NCBI GenBank assembly: GCA_020832725.1
Contig: JAFIEC010000046.1
Location: 1 to 8,706 of the forward strand
Direction of reading: 5' to 3'
Length of the DNA stretch: 8,706 bases
Source of the DNA: Paracoccaceae bacterium
Lineage (GTDB): Bacteria; Pseudomonadota; Alphaproteobacteria; Rhodobacterales; Rhodobacteraceae
Shown here: positions 1-6,600 of the stretch, piece by piece
Layout of the letters: each line of letters opens with the position of its first letter
Position numbering within the stretch: the stretch's first letter is position 1
The notes under the pieces: model-generated
Seen by the model: only the letters and a program-made list of their open reading frames with translations
Databases searched by the model: none
What the model was told of the DNA's origin: nothing
Program-made: the position numbers and the translations under genes

Positions 1-605
1 AGATAATGGGTGGTCAGGATCACCGTCATCCCCTCGGCGTTGAGCGCGCGCACGTTCTCCCACAGCATCTGCCGCAACTCGATGTCCACGCCTGCGGTAG
101 GCTCGTCGAGCACCAGCACGTTGGGCATGTGCACCAGCGCCTTGCCCAGCAGCAGCCGTCGCCGCATGCCGCCCGAGAGGGTGCGGGCATAGGCCTCGGC
201 CTTGTCGGCGAGCCCCACCAGCTCGAGGATCTCGTCGGTGCGCCGGTCACGGGCGGGCACGCCATAAAGGCCGGCCTGAAGGTCCAGCAGGGCGCGCGGC
301 GTGAAGAACGGGTCGATGTTCAACTCCTGCGGCACCACGCCTATGGCGGCCCGGCTCTGGCGCGGGTTCACGTCCTGGTCGAAACCCCAGATCCGGACCC
401 GGCCCGCAGTCTTGACCACCAGCCCTGCCAGGATGTTGATCAGCGTTGATTTTCCCGCCCCGTTCGGCCCGAGCAGGCCGAAGATGCTGCCCTTTGCGAT
501 GCGCAGGCTGACGCTGTCCAGCGCCACCTTGGGCGGGGTGCCGCGATAGACCTTGCGCAGATCCTCGATCTCGATGGCCGCATCCCCGTCCCGTCGCTGC
601 TGCAT
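1..605 (-). CDS. ABC transporter ATP-binding protein, ABC-2 export type (partial, C-terminus outside window)
   Basis: This is the cytoplasmic ATPase subunit of an ABC exporter; it would hydrolyse ATP to drive a membrane permease that is not in the window. Reading from ATG at 605 gives 201 codons without a stop. All nucleotide-binding motifs are visible: Walker A GPNGAGKST (residues 46-54), Q-loop Gln93, signature LSGGM (143-147), Walker B VLVLDEPT (163-170), D-loop AGVD (171-174) and the switch His200. The order and wording (KVYRG near residue 20, VVPQELNIDPFFT, GVDIELR) resemble the YadG/CcmA/DrrA/NodI branch that works with ABC-2 permeases. The ATG is preceded by a GGGGGA Shine-Dalgarno about 6 nt upstream. 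Only the end of the protein is missing; a permease gene would be expected beyond the left edge. The substrate (drug, polysaccharide or other) cannot be told from the ATPase. Confidence 0.95.
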   Translation of the reverse strand, partial: MQQRRDGDAAIEIEDLRKVYRGTPPKVALDSVSLRIAKGSIFGLLGPNGAGKSTLINILAGLVVKTAGRVRIWGFDQDVNPRQSRAAIGVVPQELNIDPFFTPRALLDLQAGLYGVPARDRRTDEILELVGLADKAEAYARTLSGGMRRRLLLGKALVHMPNVLVLDEPTAGVDIELRQMLWENVRALNAEGMTVILTTHY

Positions 606-720
606 GCCTGTCCCCCGCCTGCCACCCTTGCCCGTGACGCGCGGATGGCTATCATGGCGCCAAGACTTCGGCAACGCGGCCCCCGGGCCCGCATCCGCCC
701 GTCCAACGCAGGAGAGGTCC
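606..720. other. Divergent intergenic region
   Basis: This 115-nt gap separates the ABC ATPase gene (leftward) from the zf-CHCC/polA pair (rightward). It must hold the starts of both transcripts unless one is driven from elsewhere. A rightward sigma70-like promoter is suggested at 628-655. I found no convincing leftward promoter. A GC-rich, partly palindromic patch lies around 677-691 but it is too short and irregular to call an operator. Confidence 0.6.
628..655 (+). promoter_or_regulatory. Putative sigma70-type promoter for zf-CHCC/polA
   Basis: A -35-like TTGCCC (628-633, 4 of 6 consensus positions) and a -10-like TATCAT (650-655, 5 of 6) are separated by 16 nt. Transcription would start near 662, leaving a leader of about 58 nt before the ATG at 721. 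It is the only AT-richer hexamer of this kind in an otherwise very GC-rich gap. The call rests on sequence match alone. Confidence 0.4.
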
Positions 721-921
721 ATGCATTCCGCCCCCGAGACCGAATTCGTCACCCGCTCGCGGATCGCCTGCGACGGTGGCGGCGGCGCGCTGGGGCATCC
801 GCGCGTCTGGCTGTCGCTTCCCGATGATCGCGGCTGGGTCGACTGCCCCTATTGCGACAAGCGTTTCGTGCTGGAGGGGCACCCGGGTGCCGCAGAAGCC
901 GCGGGGCGCGACGCGGCGTGA
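721..921 (+). CDS. zf-CHCC zinc-finger protein, NDUFS6-like complex I accessory subunit
   Basis: This 66-residue protein belongs to the zf-CHCC family, whose eukaryotic member is NDUFS6, a zinc-binding accessory subunit of respiratory complex I. Homologues have been found in complex I of Paracoccus. The zinc ligands are in place: Cys17, His26, Cys42 and Cys45. They sit in the typical setting CDGGGGALGHPRV followed by a short beta stretch and CPYCDKRFVL. I infer a role on the matrix-equivalent (cytoplasmic) arm of NADH:quinone oxidoreductase. The start is the ATG at 721, with a strong AGGAGAGG Shine-Dalgarno at 710-717; an in-frame ATG at 553 would add a low-quality extension into the promoter region and was not used. 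Its stop codon TGA overlaps the GTG start of polA (GTGA, 918-921), so the two genes are probably cotranscribed and coupled. No complex I (nuo) genes are nearby. Confidence 0.92.
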   Translation: MHSAPETEFVTRSRIACDGGGGALGHPRVWLSLPDDRGWVDCPYCDKRFVLEGHPGAAEAAGRDAA

Positions 922-3755
922 GCGGCGCGGCAGACGGGTTCGGCAAGGGCCATCACCTTCATCTCATCGACGGCTCGGGCTTCATCTTCCGGGCGTACCA
1001 TGCGCTGCCACCCCTGACGCGCAAGTCCGACGGGCTGCCTGTGGGGGCGGTCTCGGGCTTCTGCAACATCCTGTTCAAGTTCATCGAGGATTCGAAGGGG
1101 GGCGATGCGCCGACCCATGCCGCAGTGATCTTCGATGCCTCCGGCCGGTCGTTCCGTAACGACCTCTACCCGGCCTACAAGGCCAATCGCCCCCCCGCGC
1201 CCGAAGATCTGGTGCCGCAATTCCCGCTGACCCGCGAGGCGACGCGCGCCTTTGCCCTGCCTGCGCTGGAGGTCGAAGGGTACGAGGCCGATGACATCAT
1301 CGCCACGCTGGCCATGCGCGCGGCCGAGGCAGGCGGGCGGGTGTCGATCATCTCCTCCGACAAGGACCTGATGCAGCTCGTGGGGCCGGGGATCGTGATG
1401 ATCGACCCGATGAAGAACCTGCACATCGGCCCCGAGGAGGTCGCGGCGAAGTTCGGTGTTCCGCCCGGCAGGGTGGTGGATGTGCAGGCGCTTGCCGGCG
1501 ATTCGGTGGACAACGTGCCGGGCGCGCCGGGAATCGGGCTGAAGACGGCGGCGCTTCTGATCAACGAATACGGCGACCTTGAGACGCTGCTGGCGCGGGC
1601 GGGAGAGATCCGCCAGCCCAAGCGCCGCGAGACCCTGCTGACCCATGCCGAGCAGATCCGCATCAGCCGCGAACTGGTCACGCTCGACCGCAACATGGCG
1701 CTCGATGTGGTGCTGGGCGATCTGGCGTTGCGCGCGCCTGATGCGCAGACGCTGATGGGGTTTCTGGCGCAGATGGAGTTTCGCACGCTGTCGCGCCGCA
1801 TCGCCGAGAAACTGGGCATGGAGGCCCCGGCCATACCCGAAGCTTCCGCCGCCGTTGCCGGCCACGGGGGTGCAGGCGCGGTCGCGCCAGAGGCCGCGGG
1901 CCCCGCAGGCTTTGACGTCACGCGCTATGTCTGCCTGTCCGACGAGGCGGCGCTGGCCGACTGGATCGCCCGCGCGCGCGCGCAGGGGTTCGTTGCCGTG
2001 GATACCGAAACCACCGCGCTGGACGAGATGCGCGCCCGGCTGGTGGGGGTCAGCCTTGCGCTTGCCCCCAACGAGGCTGCCTATCTGCCACTGGCCCATG
2101 TCGCGGGCGATGGCGAGGGGTTGTTCGACGAGACCGCGCCGGTCGCCGGACAGATGGAGATGGGCCGCGCCATCAAGATGCTGCGCGATCTGCTGGAGGA
2201 CCCGGCAGTCCTGAAGATCGGGCAGAACGTGAAATATGACGTCAAGGTGCTGGCGCGCCACGACATCGTCATGGCACCGGTGGATGACACGATGCTGTTG
2301 TCCTACGCGCTGCATGCGGGCCTGCATGGCCACGGCATGGACGCGCTGTCCGAGCGGTATCTCGAGCATCGTCCCATCCCGATCAAGGAACTTCTGGGCG
2401 GGGGAAAGGCGGCGATCACCTTTGATCGCGTGCCGCTGGAAAAGGCCGTGCCCTATGCCGCCGAGGATGCCGATGTCACGCTCCGGCTGTGGCAGGCCTT
2501 TCGCCCGGCTCTGCACAGGGCGCGGGTGACCACCGTCTACGAGACGCTGGAGCGTCCGCTGGTGCCGGTGCTGGCCGAGATGGAGCGCTCGGGCGTTCTG
2601 GTGGATCGCGACCACCTCAGCCGCATGTCGGCGGCCTTTGCCCAGAAGATGGCGGGGCTGGAGGCCGAAATCCACACGCTTGCAGGAGAGCGTTTCAACG
2701 TCGCCAGCCCCAAGCAACTGGGCGAGATCCTGTTCGACAAATTCTCGATGGCGGGCGGCAAGAAAGGCAAGACGGGGGCCTGGGGCACCGGGGCCGATGT
2801 GCTGGAGGATCTCGCTGCAGAGGGCCATGACCTGCCTGCCCGGGTGCTGGACTGGCGCCAGATCGCCAAGCTGAAATCCACCTATACCGATGCCCTGCAG
2901 GAGCACATCAACCCCGAGACAGGGCGCGTGCACACCTCCTATGTGATCGCGGGGGCGAACACCGGCCGCCTCGCCTCGACCGACCCGAATCTCCAGAACA
3001 TCCCCGTGCGCAGCGAGGAGGGGCGACGCATCCGCGAGGCCTTTGTCGCGGGGCCGGGAAAGGTGCTGCTGTCGCTGGACTACAGCCAGATCGAGTTGCG
3101 TATCCTCGCGCATATCGCCGGGATCGAGGCGTTGCGGGCCGCCTTCCGCGAGGGCCAGGACATCCACGCCATGACCGCCTCCGAGATGTTCGGCGTGCCC
3201 ATGGACGAGATGACCCCCGACGTCCGGCGCCGCGCCAAGGCGATCAATTTCGGTGTGATCTACGGCATTTCCGGCTTTGGCCTTGCGCGCAACCTGCGCA
3301 TTCCACGCGCCGAGGCCCAGGCGTTCATCGACACCTATTTCGAGCGGTTCCCCGGTATCCGGGCCTATATGGACCGCACCGTCGCCACCGCCAGGGAGCA
3401 TGGTTTCGTGGAAACCCTGTTCGGACGGCGCATCCATACGCCCGAGATCGATGCCAAGGGGCCGGGCGCGGGCTTTGCCCGGCGGGCCGCCATCAACGCG
3501 CCCATACAGGGCTCTGCCGCAGACATCATCCGCCGCGCCATGATCCGCGTGCCCGAGGCGATCGCGGGCCTGCCCGCGCGCATGTTGCTGACGGTTCATG
3601 ACGAGCTGATCTTCGAGGTCGAGGAAGCCGCCGCCGAAGACGTCGCCGCCCGGGTCGCCCGGGTGATGGAGCGGGCAAGCCTGCCGGTGCTGGAACTGGA
3701 CGTGCCGCTTGTGGTGGAATGGGGGCAGGGGACAAGCTGGGCTCAGGCGCATTAG
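918..3755 (+). CDS. polA: DNA polymerase I (5' nuclease, proofreading exonuclease and polymerase)
   Basis: DNA polymerase I fills repair gaps and removes RNA primers from Okazaki fragments. From GTG at 918 it has 945 residues, close to the 928 of E. coli. The 5' nuclease domain is intact: DGSG (Asp18), YEADD (Asp125, Asp126), SDKD (Asp148, Asp150) and a helix-hairpin-helix region starting GDSVDNVPG (Asp195, Asp198). The proofreading domain looks active: DTE (Asp362, Glu364), NVKYD (Asp441) and Y-x3-D (Tyr513, Asp517). The polymerase domain has motif A LDYSQIELR (Asp721), the O helix K774-x3-F778-G-x2-Y782-G and motif C HDE (His894, Asp895, Glu896). The GTG overlaps the stop codon of the zf-CHCC gene. 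Its own ribosome site is weak (GGGG at 903-906, about 11 nt away), which favours translational coupling. An in-frame ATG at 852 would lie inside the zinc-protein gene and add 22 residues not expected for the family. Confidence 0.97.
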   Translation: MSGAADGFGKGHHLHLIDGSGFIFRAYHALPPLTRKSDGLPVGAVSGFCNILFKFIEDSKGGDAPTHAAVIFDASGRSFRNDLYPAYKANRPPAPEDLVPQFPLTREATRAFALPALEVEGYEADDIIATLAMRAAEAGGRVSIISSDKDLMQLVGPGIVMIDPMKNLHIGPEEVAAKFGVPPGRVVDVQALAGDSVDNVPGAPGIGLKTAALLINEYGDLETLLARAGEIRQPKRRETLLTHAEQIRISRELVTLDRNMALDVVLGDLALRAPDAQTLMGFLAQMEFRTLSRRIAEKLGMEAPAIPEASAAVAGHGGAGAVAPEAAGPAGFDVTRYVCLSDEAALADWIARARAQGFVAVDTETTALDEMRARLVGVSLALAPNEAAYLPLAHVAGDGEGLFDETAPVAGQMEMGRAIKMLRDLLEDPAVLKIGQNVKYDVKVLARHDIVMAPVDDTMLLSYALHAGLHGHGMDALSERYLEHRPIPIKELLGGGKAAITFDRVPLEKAVPYAAEDADVTLRLWQAFRPALHRARVTTVYETLERPLVPVLAEMERSGVLVDRDHLSRMSAAFAQKMAGLEAEIHTLAGERFNVASPKQLGEILFDKFSMAGGKKGKTGAWGTGADVLEDLAAEGHDLPARVLDWRQIAKLKSTYTDALQEHINPETGRVHTSYVIAGANTGRLASTDPNLQNIPVRSEEGRRIREAFVAGPGKVLLSLDYSQIELRILAHIAGIEALRAAFREGQDIHAMTASEMFGVPMDEMTPDVRRRAKAINFGVIYGISGFGLARNLRIPRAEAQAFIDTYFERFPGIRAYMDRTVATAREHGFVETLFGRRIHTPEIDAKGPGAGFARRAAINAPIQGSAADIIRRAMIRVPEAIAGLPARMLLTVHDELIFEVEEAAAEDVAARVARVMERASLPVLELDVPLVVEWGQGTSWAQAH

Positions 3756-3773
3756 GGGCGGCCCGCGCCGCCC
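3756..3773. terminator. GC-rich hairpin between convergent genes, putative terminator
   Basis: A perfect 7-bp inverted repeat, GGGCGGC (3756-3762) and GCCGCCC (3767-3773), with a 4-nt loop begins immediately after the polA stop codon and ends 12 nt before the stop codon of the leftward DUF2798 gene. Its position in a 30-nt convergent gap suggests a shared transcription end for both strands. There is no T-tract on either side, so it is not a textbook intrinsic terminator; it could act with Rho or protect the 3' ends. Confidence 0.45.
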
Positions 3774-3785
3774 GCGCGCTCCGGT

Positions 3786-4007
3786 TCAGCCCGTCAGGCG
3801 CGCCACGATCCGGCGTGTCAGCGGCGCGATCAGCAGAACCAGCGGAAAGGCCACCGCCCAGGAGGACAGCCAGGCGAACAGCCACAGCAGCAGAAAACCC
3901 TCGCTCAGGCCGAGGGCCTGCAGCACGGAAATGCCCGATACGACGATCGTCATCATGCCCGACAGCAAAAGGCCGAACAGGATTGGCGCGAAACGGGTGG
4001 GAATCAT
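3786..4007 (-). CDS. DUF2798 domain-containing small membrane protein
   Basis: This 73-residue protein matches the DUF2798 family of small inner-membrane proteins of unknown function. It is mostly two hydrophobic helices, at about residues 9-29 and 38-61. The first carries the family-like stretch FGLLLSGMMTIVVSGIS and the second WLSSWAVAFP. A basic tail (TRRIVARL) probably faces the cytoplasm. The start is the ATG at 4007, only 8 nt after the stop of the DUF1285 gene. A GAGG overlapping that stop (spacing 6 nt) serves as a modest Shine-Dalgarno. An in-frame ATG at 4070 would add 21 polar residues that lie inside the DUF1285 gene, so it was rejected. It is very likely cotranscribed with DUF1285 and ends facing polA. 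No biochemical role can be assigned from the sequence. Confidence 0.85.
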   Translation of the reverse strand: MIPTRFAPILFGLLLSGMMTIVVSGISVLQALGLSEGFLLLWLFAWLSSWAVAFPLVLLIAPLTRRIVARLTG

Positions 4008-4015
4008 GGGCAGCC

Positions 4016-4618
4016 TCAGACGTCGAGCGCTTCCGAGGGCAGGATGGGGAAGAACATCCCCCCGGACCACAGCCCGAACCAGCGCGCTTCCTCATGCGCC
4101 TCGTGGCGGCCAAGGTCAACCAACCGATAGAAGGTCTTGCGATCGATCAGCGCCTCAAGTCCCCGCCGGACATGGACATAGGGCGCGGGCTCGCCCGTTT
4201 CGGGGTCGCGCACCACCCGAAGCGCGTTCTCCGGCCCCGCCTCCACCCTGTCGCCGACATTGGTGACAAAGGTCAGCCGTTGATCCTGCCCGGTGCCCGT
4301 CGCCTCCACGTCCACGGCGACAAAGGGGGCGTCATCCACCCGGATGCCCACCTTCTCCACCGGCGTCACAAGATAGAAGCGGTCGCCCTCGCGCTTGAGG
4401 ATCGAGGCGAACAGCCGCACCAGCGGCGCGCGCCCGATGGGCGTGCCCAGATAGAACCACGTGCCGTCACGGGCGATGCGGATATCCAGATCGCCGCAGA
4501 ACGGCGGGTCCCCGAGATGAACGGGGGCCGGACCCTTGCCTGCGGCACCGGCGGCGCTGGCGGCCAGGCTGTCCGGGTCGGGGATGCGCGGGCCTTCGCC
4601 CGATGGACGATTTGTCAT
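4016..4618 (-). CDS. DUF1285 domain-containing protein
   Basis: This is a 200-residue soluble protein of the DUF1285 family, which is widespread in proteobacteria and has no established function. After a Pro/Ala/Gly-rich N-terminus of about 40 residues comes the conserved core: CGDLDIRIARDGTWFYLGTP, a region with RAPLVRLFASILKREGDRFYLVTPVEKV, then VDDAPFVAVDVE. It ends with a section giving HVRRGLEALIDRKTFYRLVDLG. There is no signal peptide or membrane helix, so a cytoplasmic location is expected. The start is the ATG at 4618 with an AAGGGA Shine-Dalgarno about 4 nt upstream. The gene is divergent from the MoxR operon across a 98-nt gap, an arrangement I associate with alphaproteobacterial genomes, and it leads into DUF2798. 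What it binds or catalyses is unknown. Confidence 0.92.
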   Translation of the reverse strand: MTNRPSGEGPRIPDPDSLAASAAGAAGKGPAPVHLGDPPFCGDLDIRIARDGTWFYLGTPIGRAPLVRLFASILKREGDRFYLVTPVEKVGIRVDDAPFVAVDVEATGTGQDQRLTFVTNVGDRVEAGPENALRVVRDPETGEPAPYVHVRRGLEALIDRKTFYRLVDLGRHEAHEEARWFGLWSGGMFFPILPSEALDV

Positions 4619-4647
4619 TTGTCCCTTGCGGAATAGCTGTGTCTAAT
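4619..4647 (+). promoter_or_regulatory. Putative sigma70-type promoter for the MoxR-DUF58-DUF4159 operon
   Basis: TTGTCC (4619-4624, 4 of 6 positions of the -35 consensus) and TCTAAT (4642-4647, 5 of 6 of the -10 consensus) are spaced by the ideal 17 nt. A start near 4654 would give a leader of about 60 nt before the ATG at 4717. The -35 box lies directly upstream of the DUF1285 start codon and covers that gene's Shine-Dalgarno on the other strand. The evidence is sequence match and position only. Confidence 0.45.
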
Positions 4648-4716
4648 GTCGCTGAGCCATTCGGGCCGCAGCTTCTCACCGCAACAGGGTACACAGACCA
4701 CCCCGGAGGAAACAAG
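4619..4716. other. Divergent intergenic region between DUF1285 and the MoxR operon
   Basis: This 98-nt gap is less GC-rich than its surroundings and must serve both the leftward DUF1285-DUF2798 pair and the rightward MoxR operon. A rightward promoter is proposed at 4619-4647, and the MoxR ribosome site GGAGG lies at 4705-4709. I did not find a leftward promoter good enough to call, and I saw no clear inverted repeat for a regulator. Confidence 0.6.
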
Positions 4717-5723
<1,007 letters not shown>

Positions 5724-5727
<4 letters not shown>

Positions 5728-6599
5728 GCCTGCCCGCTGCCGGATTGCGCGCCCGGGCAGAGGCGCTGGCAGCCCCGCTGCCGCCGCTTCTGGCCGAGGC
5801 GCAACATCTTGCGGCGACCGTGCTGATGGGCGCTCATGGTCGGCGCAGGCCGGGGCCGGGCGCGGAGTTCTGGCAATTCCGGGCCGCGCGCCCCGACGAC
5901 GGCCTGCGGGCGATCGACTGGCGGCGTTCGGCCCGGGGCGATGCCAATTTCGTGCGCGAGCTGGAATGGCAGGCCGCCCAGACCGTGACCCTGTGGGTGG
6001 ACCGCTCGCGTGCGATGGCCTTCTCGGGTGACCGCGGACGCCCGTCCAAGGCCGACCGGGCACGCCTGCTGGCGCTGGCGGTGGCGCTGCTGCTGCTGCG
6101 CGCCGACGAGCGTGTGGGCCTGACCGACCCGGCCGCGCCGCCCTCATCGGGGAGGGTGCAATCGGGCCGCATGGCGCTGGCGCTTGTCGCAGAGGAAGAG
6201 GCCGATTACGGACGCCCCCCCGCCACCCTCCTGCCGCGGGCAAGCCGGGCGGTGTTCCTGTCGGATTTCCTGGGCGATCTCGCCCCCCTGCAGGAGGCGG
6301 TGGCCCGTGCCGCCGACAGGGGCGTTGGCGGGGCGCTGATGCAGGTGCTCGATCCGGCAGAGCTGGCCTTTCCCTTCGACGGGCGGACGATCTTTGAATC
6401 CATGTCGGGGGCGATCCGCTTCGAGACGCGCCGTGCCCTTGGCCTGAGGGAGCGTTATCTGGCGCGTCTGGCCGACCGCGAGGAGGCCCTGCGCGCGCTG
6501 GCGGCGCGGACGGGCTGGCTGTTCACCCGCCACGCGACCGATGCCAGCCCGCAGGCAGCGCTCCTGTGGCTCTGGCGGGCGCTGGAGCGCAGGGGCTGA
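5724..6599 (+). CDS. DUF58 domain-containing protein (vWA-like partner of MoxR)
   Basis: This 291-residue protein belongs to the DUF58 family, which nearly always follows a moxR gene and is related to vWA domains. The family core is clear: RRRPGPGAEFWQFRAARPDD (40-59), then AIDWRRSARGD (63-73) and FVRELEW (76-82). A beta strand ending in Asp93 follows, and later the strand VFLSDF with Asp181. The metal-binding MIDAS motif, usually D-x-S-x-S, reads DRSRA (93-97), so its second Ser is replaced by Ala97. Unlike longer DUF58 proteins it has no N-terminal membrane helices, so it is probably cytoplasmic or attached to the membrane through its partners. The ATG overlaps the MoxR stop by ATGA and its own stop lies 1 nt before the next gene. 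This packing argues for fixed stoichiometry with MoxR and the large membrane protein. The client process is unknown. Confidence 0.93.
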
Positions 6600-6600
6600 C

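Noticed and set aside
6..449. Plus-strand open frame of 147 codons at the left edge
   Set aside because: It is antisense to the ABC ATPase, whose complete motif set fixes the coding strand.
606..690. Leftward promoter for the ABC ATPase gene
   Set aside because: Candidates such as CATGAT on the minus strand have no -35 partner at proper spacing, so I do not call one.
553..720. Longer N-terminus for the zf-CHCC protein from ATG at 553
   Set aside because: It would overlap the divergent ABC gene and the promoter region, whereas ATG 721 has a strong Shine-Dalgarno and gives the normal family length.
852..917. ATG at 852 as the polA start
   Set aside because: It lies deep inside the zf-CHCC gene and adds 22 Arg/Gly-rich residues; GTG at 918 gives the usual distance to the first nuclease motif.
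849..3752. A 967-codon open frame on the minus strand covering the whole of polA
   Set aside because: It is exactly in codon register with polA, so it stays open simply because polA uses no TTA, CTA or TCA codons, as is common at this GC content. Its translation is low-complexity, His/Gln/Gly/Arg-rich and matches no family I know.
3719..4636. A 305-codon plus-strand open frame opposite DUF2798 and DUF1285
   Set aside because: It begins inside polA and ends in the divergent promoter region. Its translation has no family features, while the minus-strand readings match known families and have ribosome sites.
4603..4716. ATG at 4603 as the MoxR start
   Set aside because: The extra 38 residues overlap the DUF1285 start and read through the putative promoter and ribosome site; ATG 4717 has GGAGG at ideal spacing.
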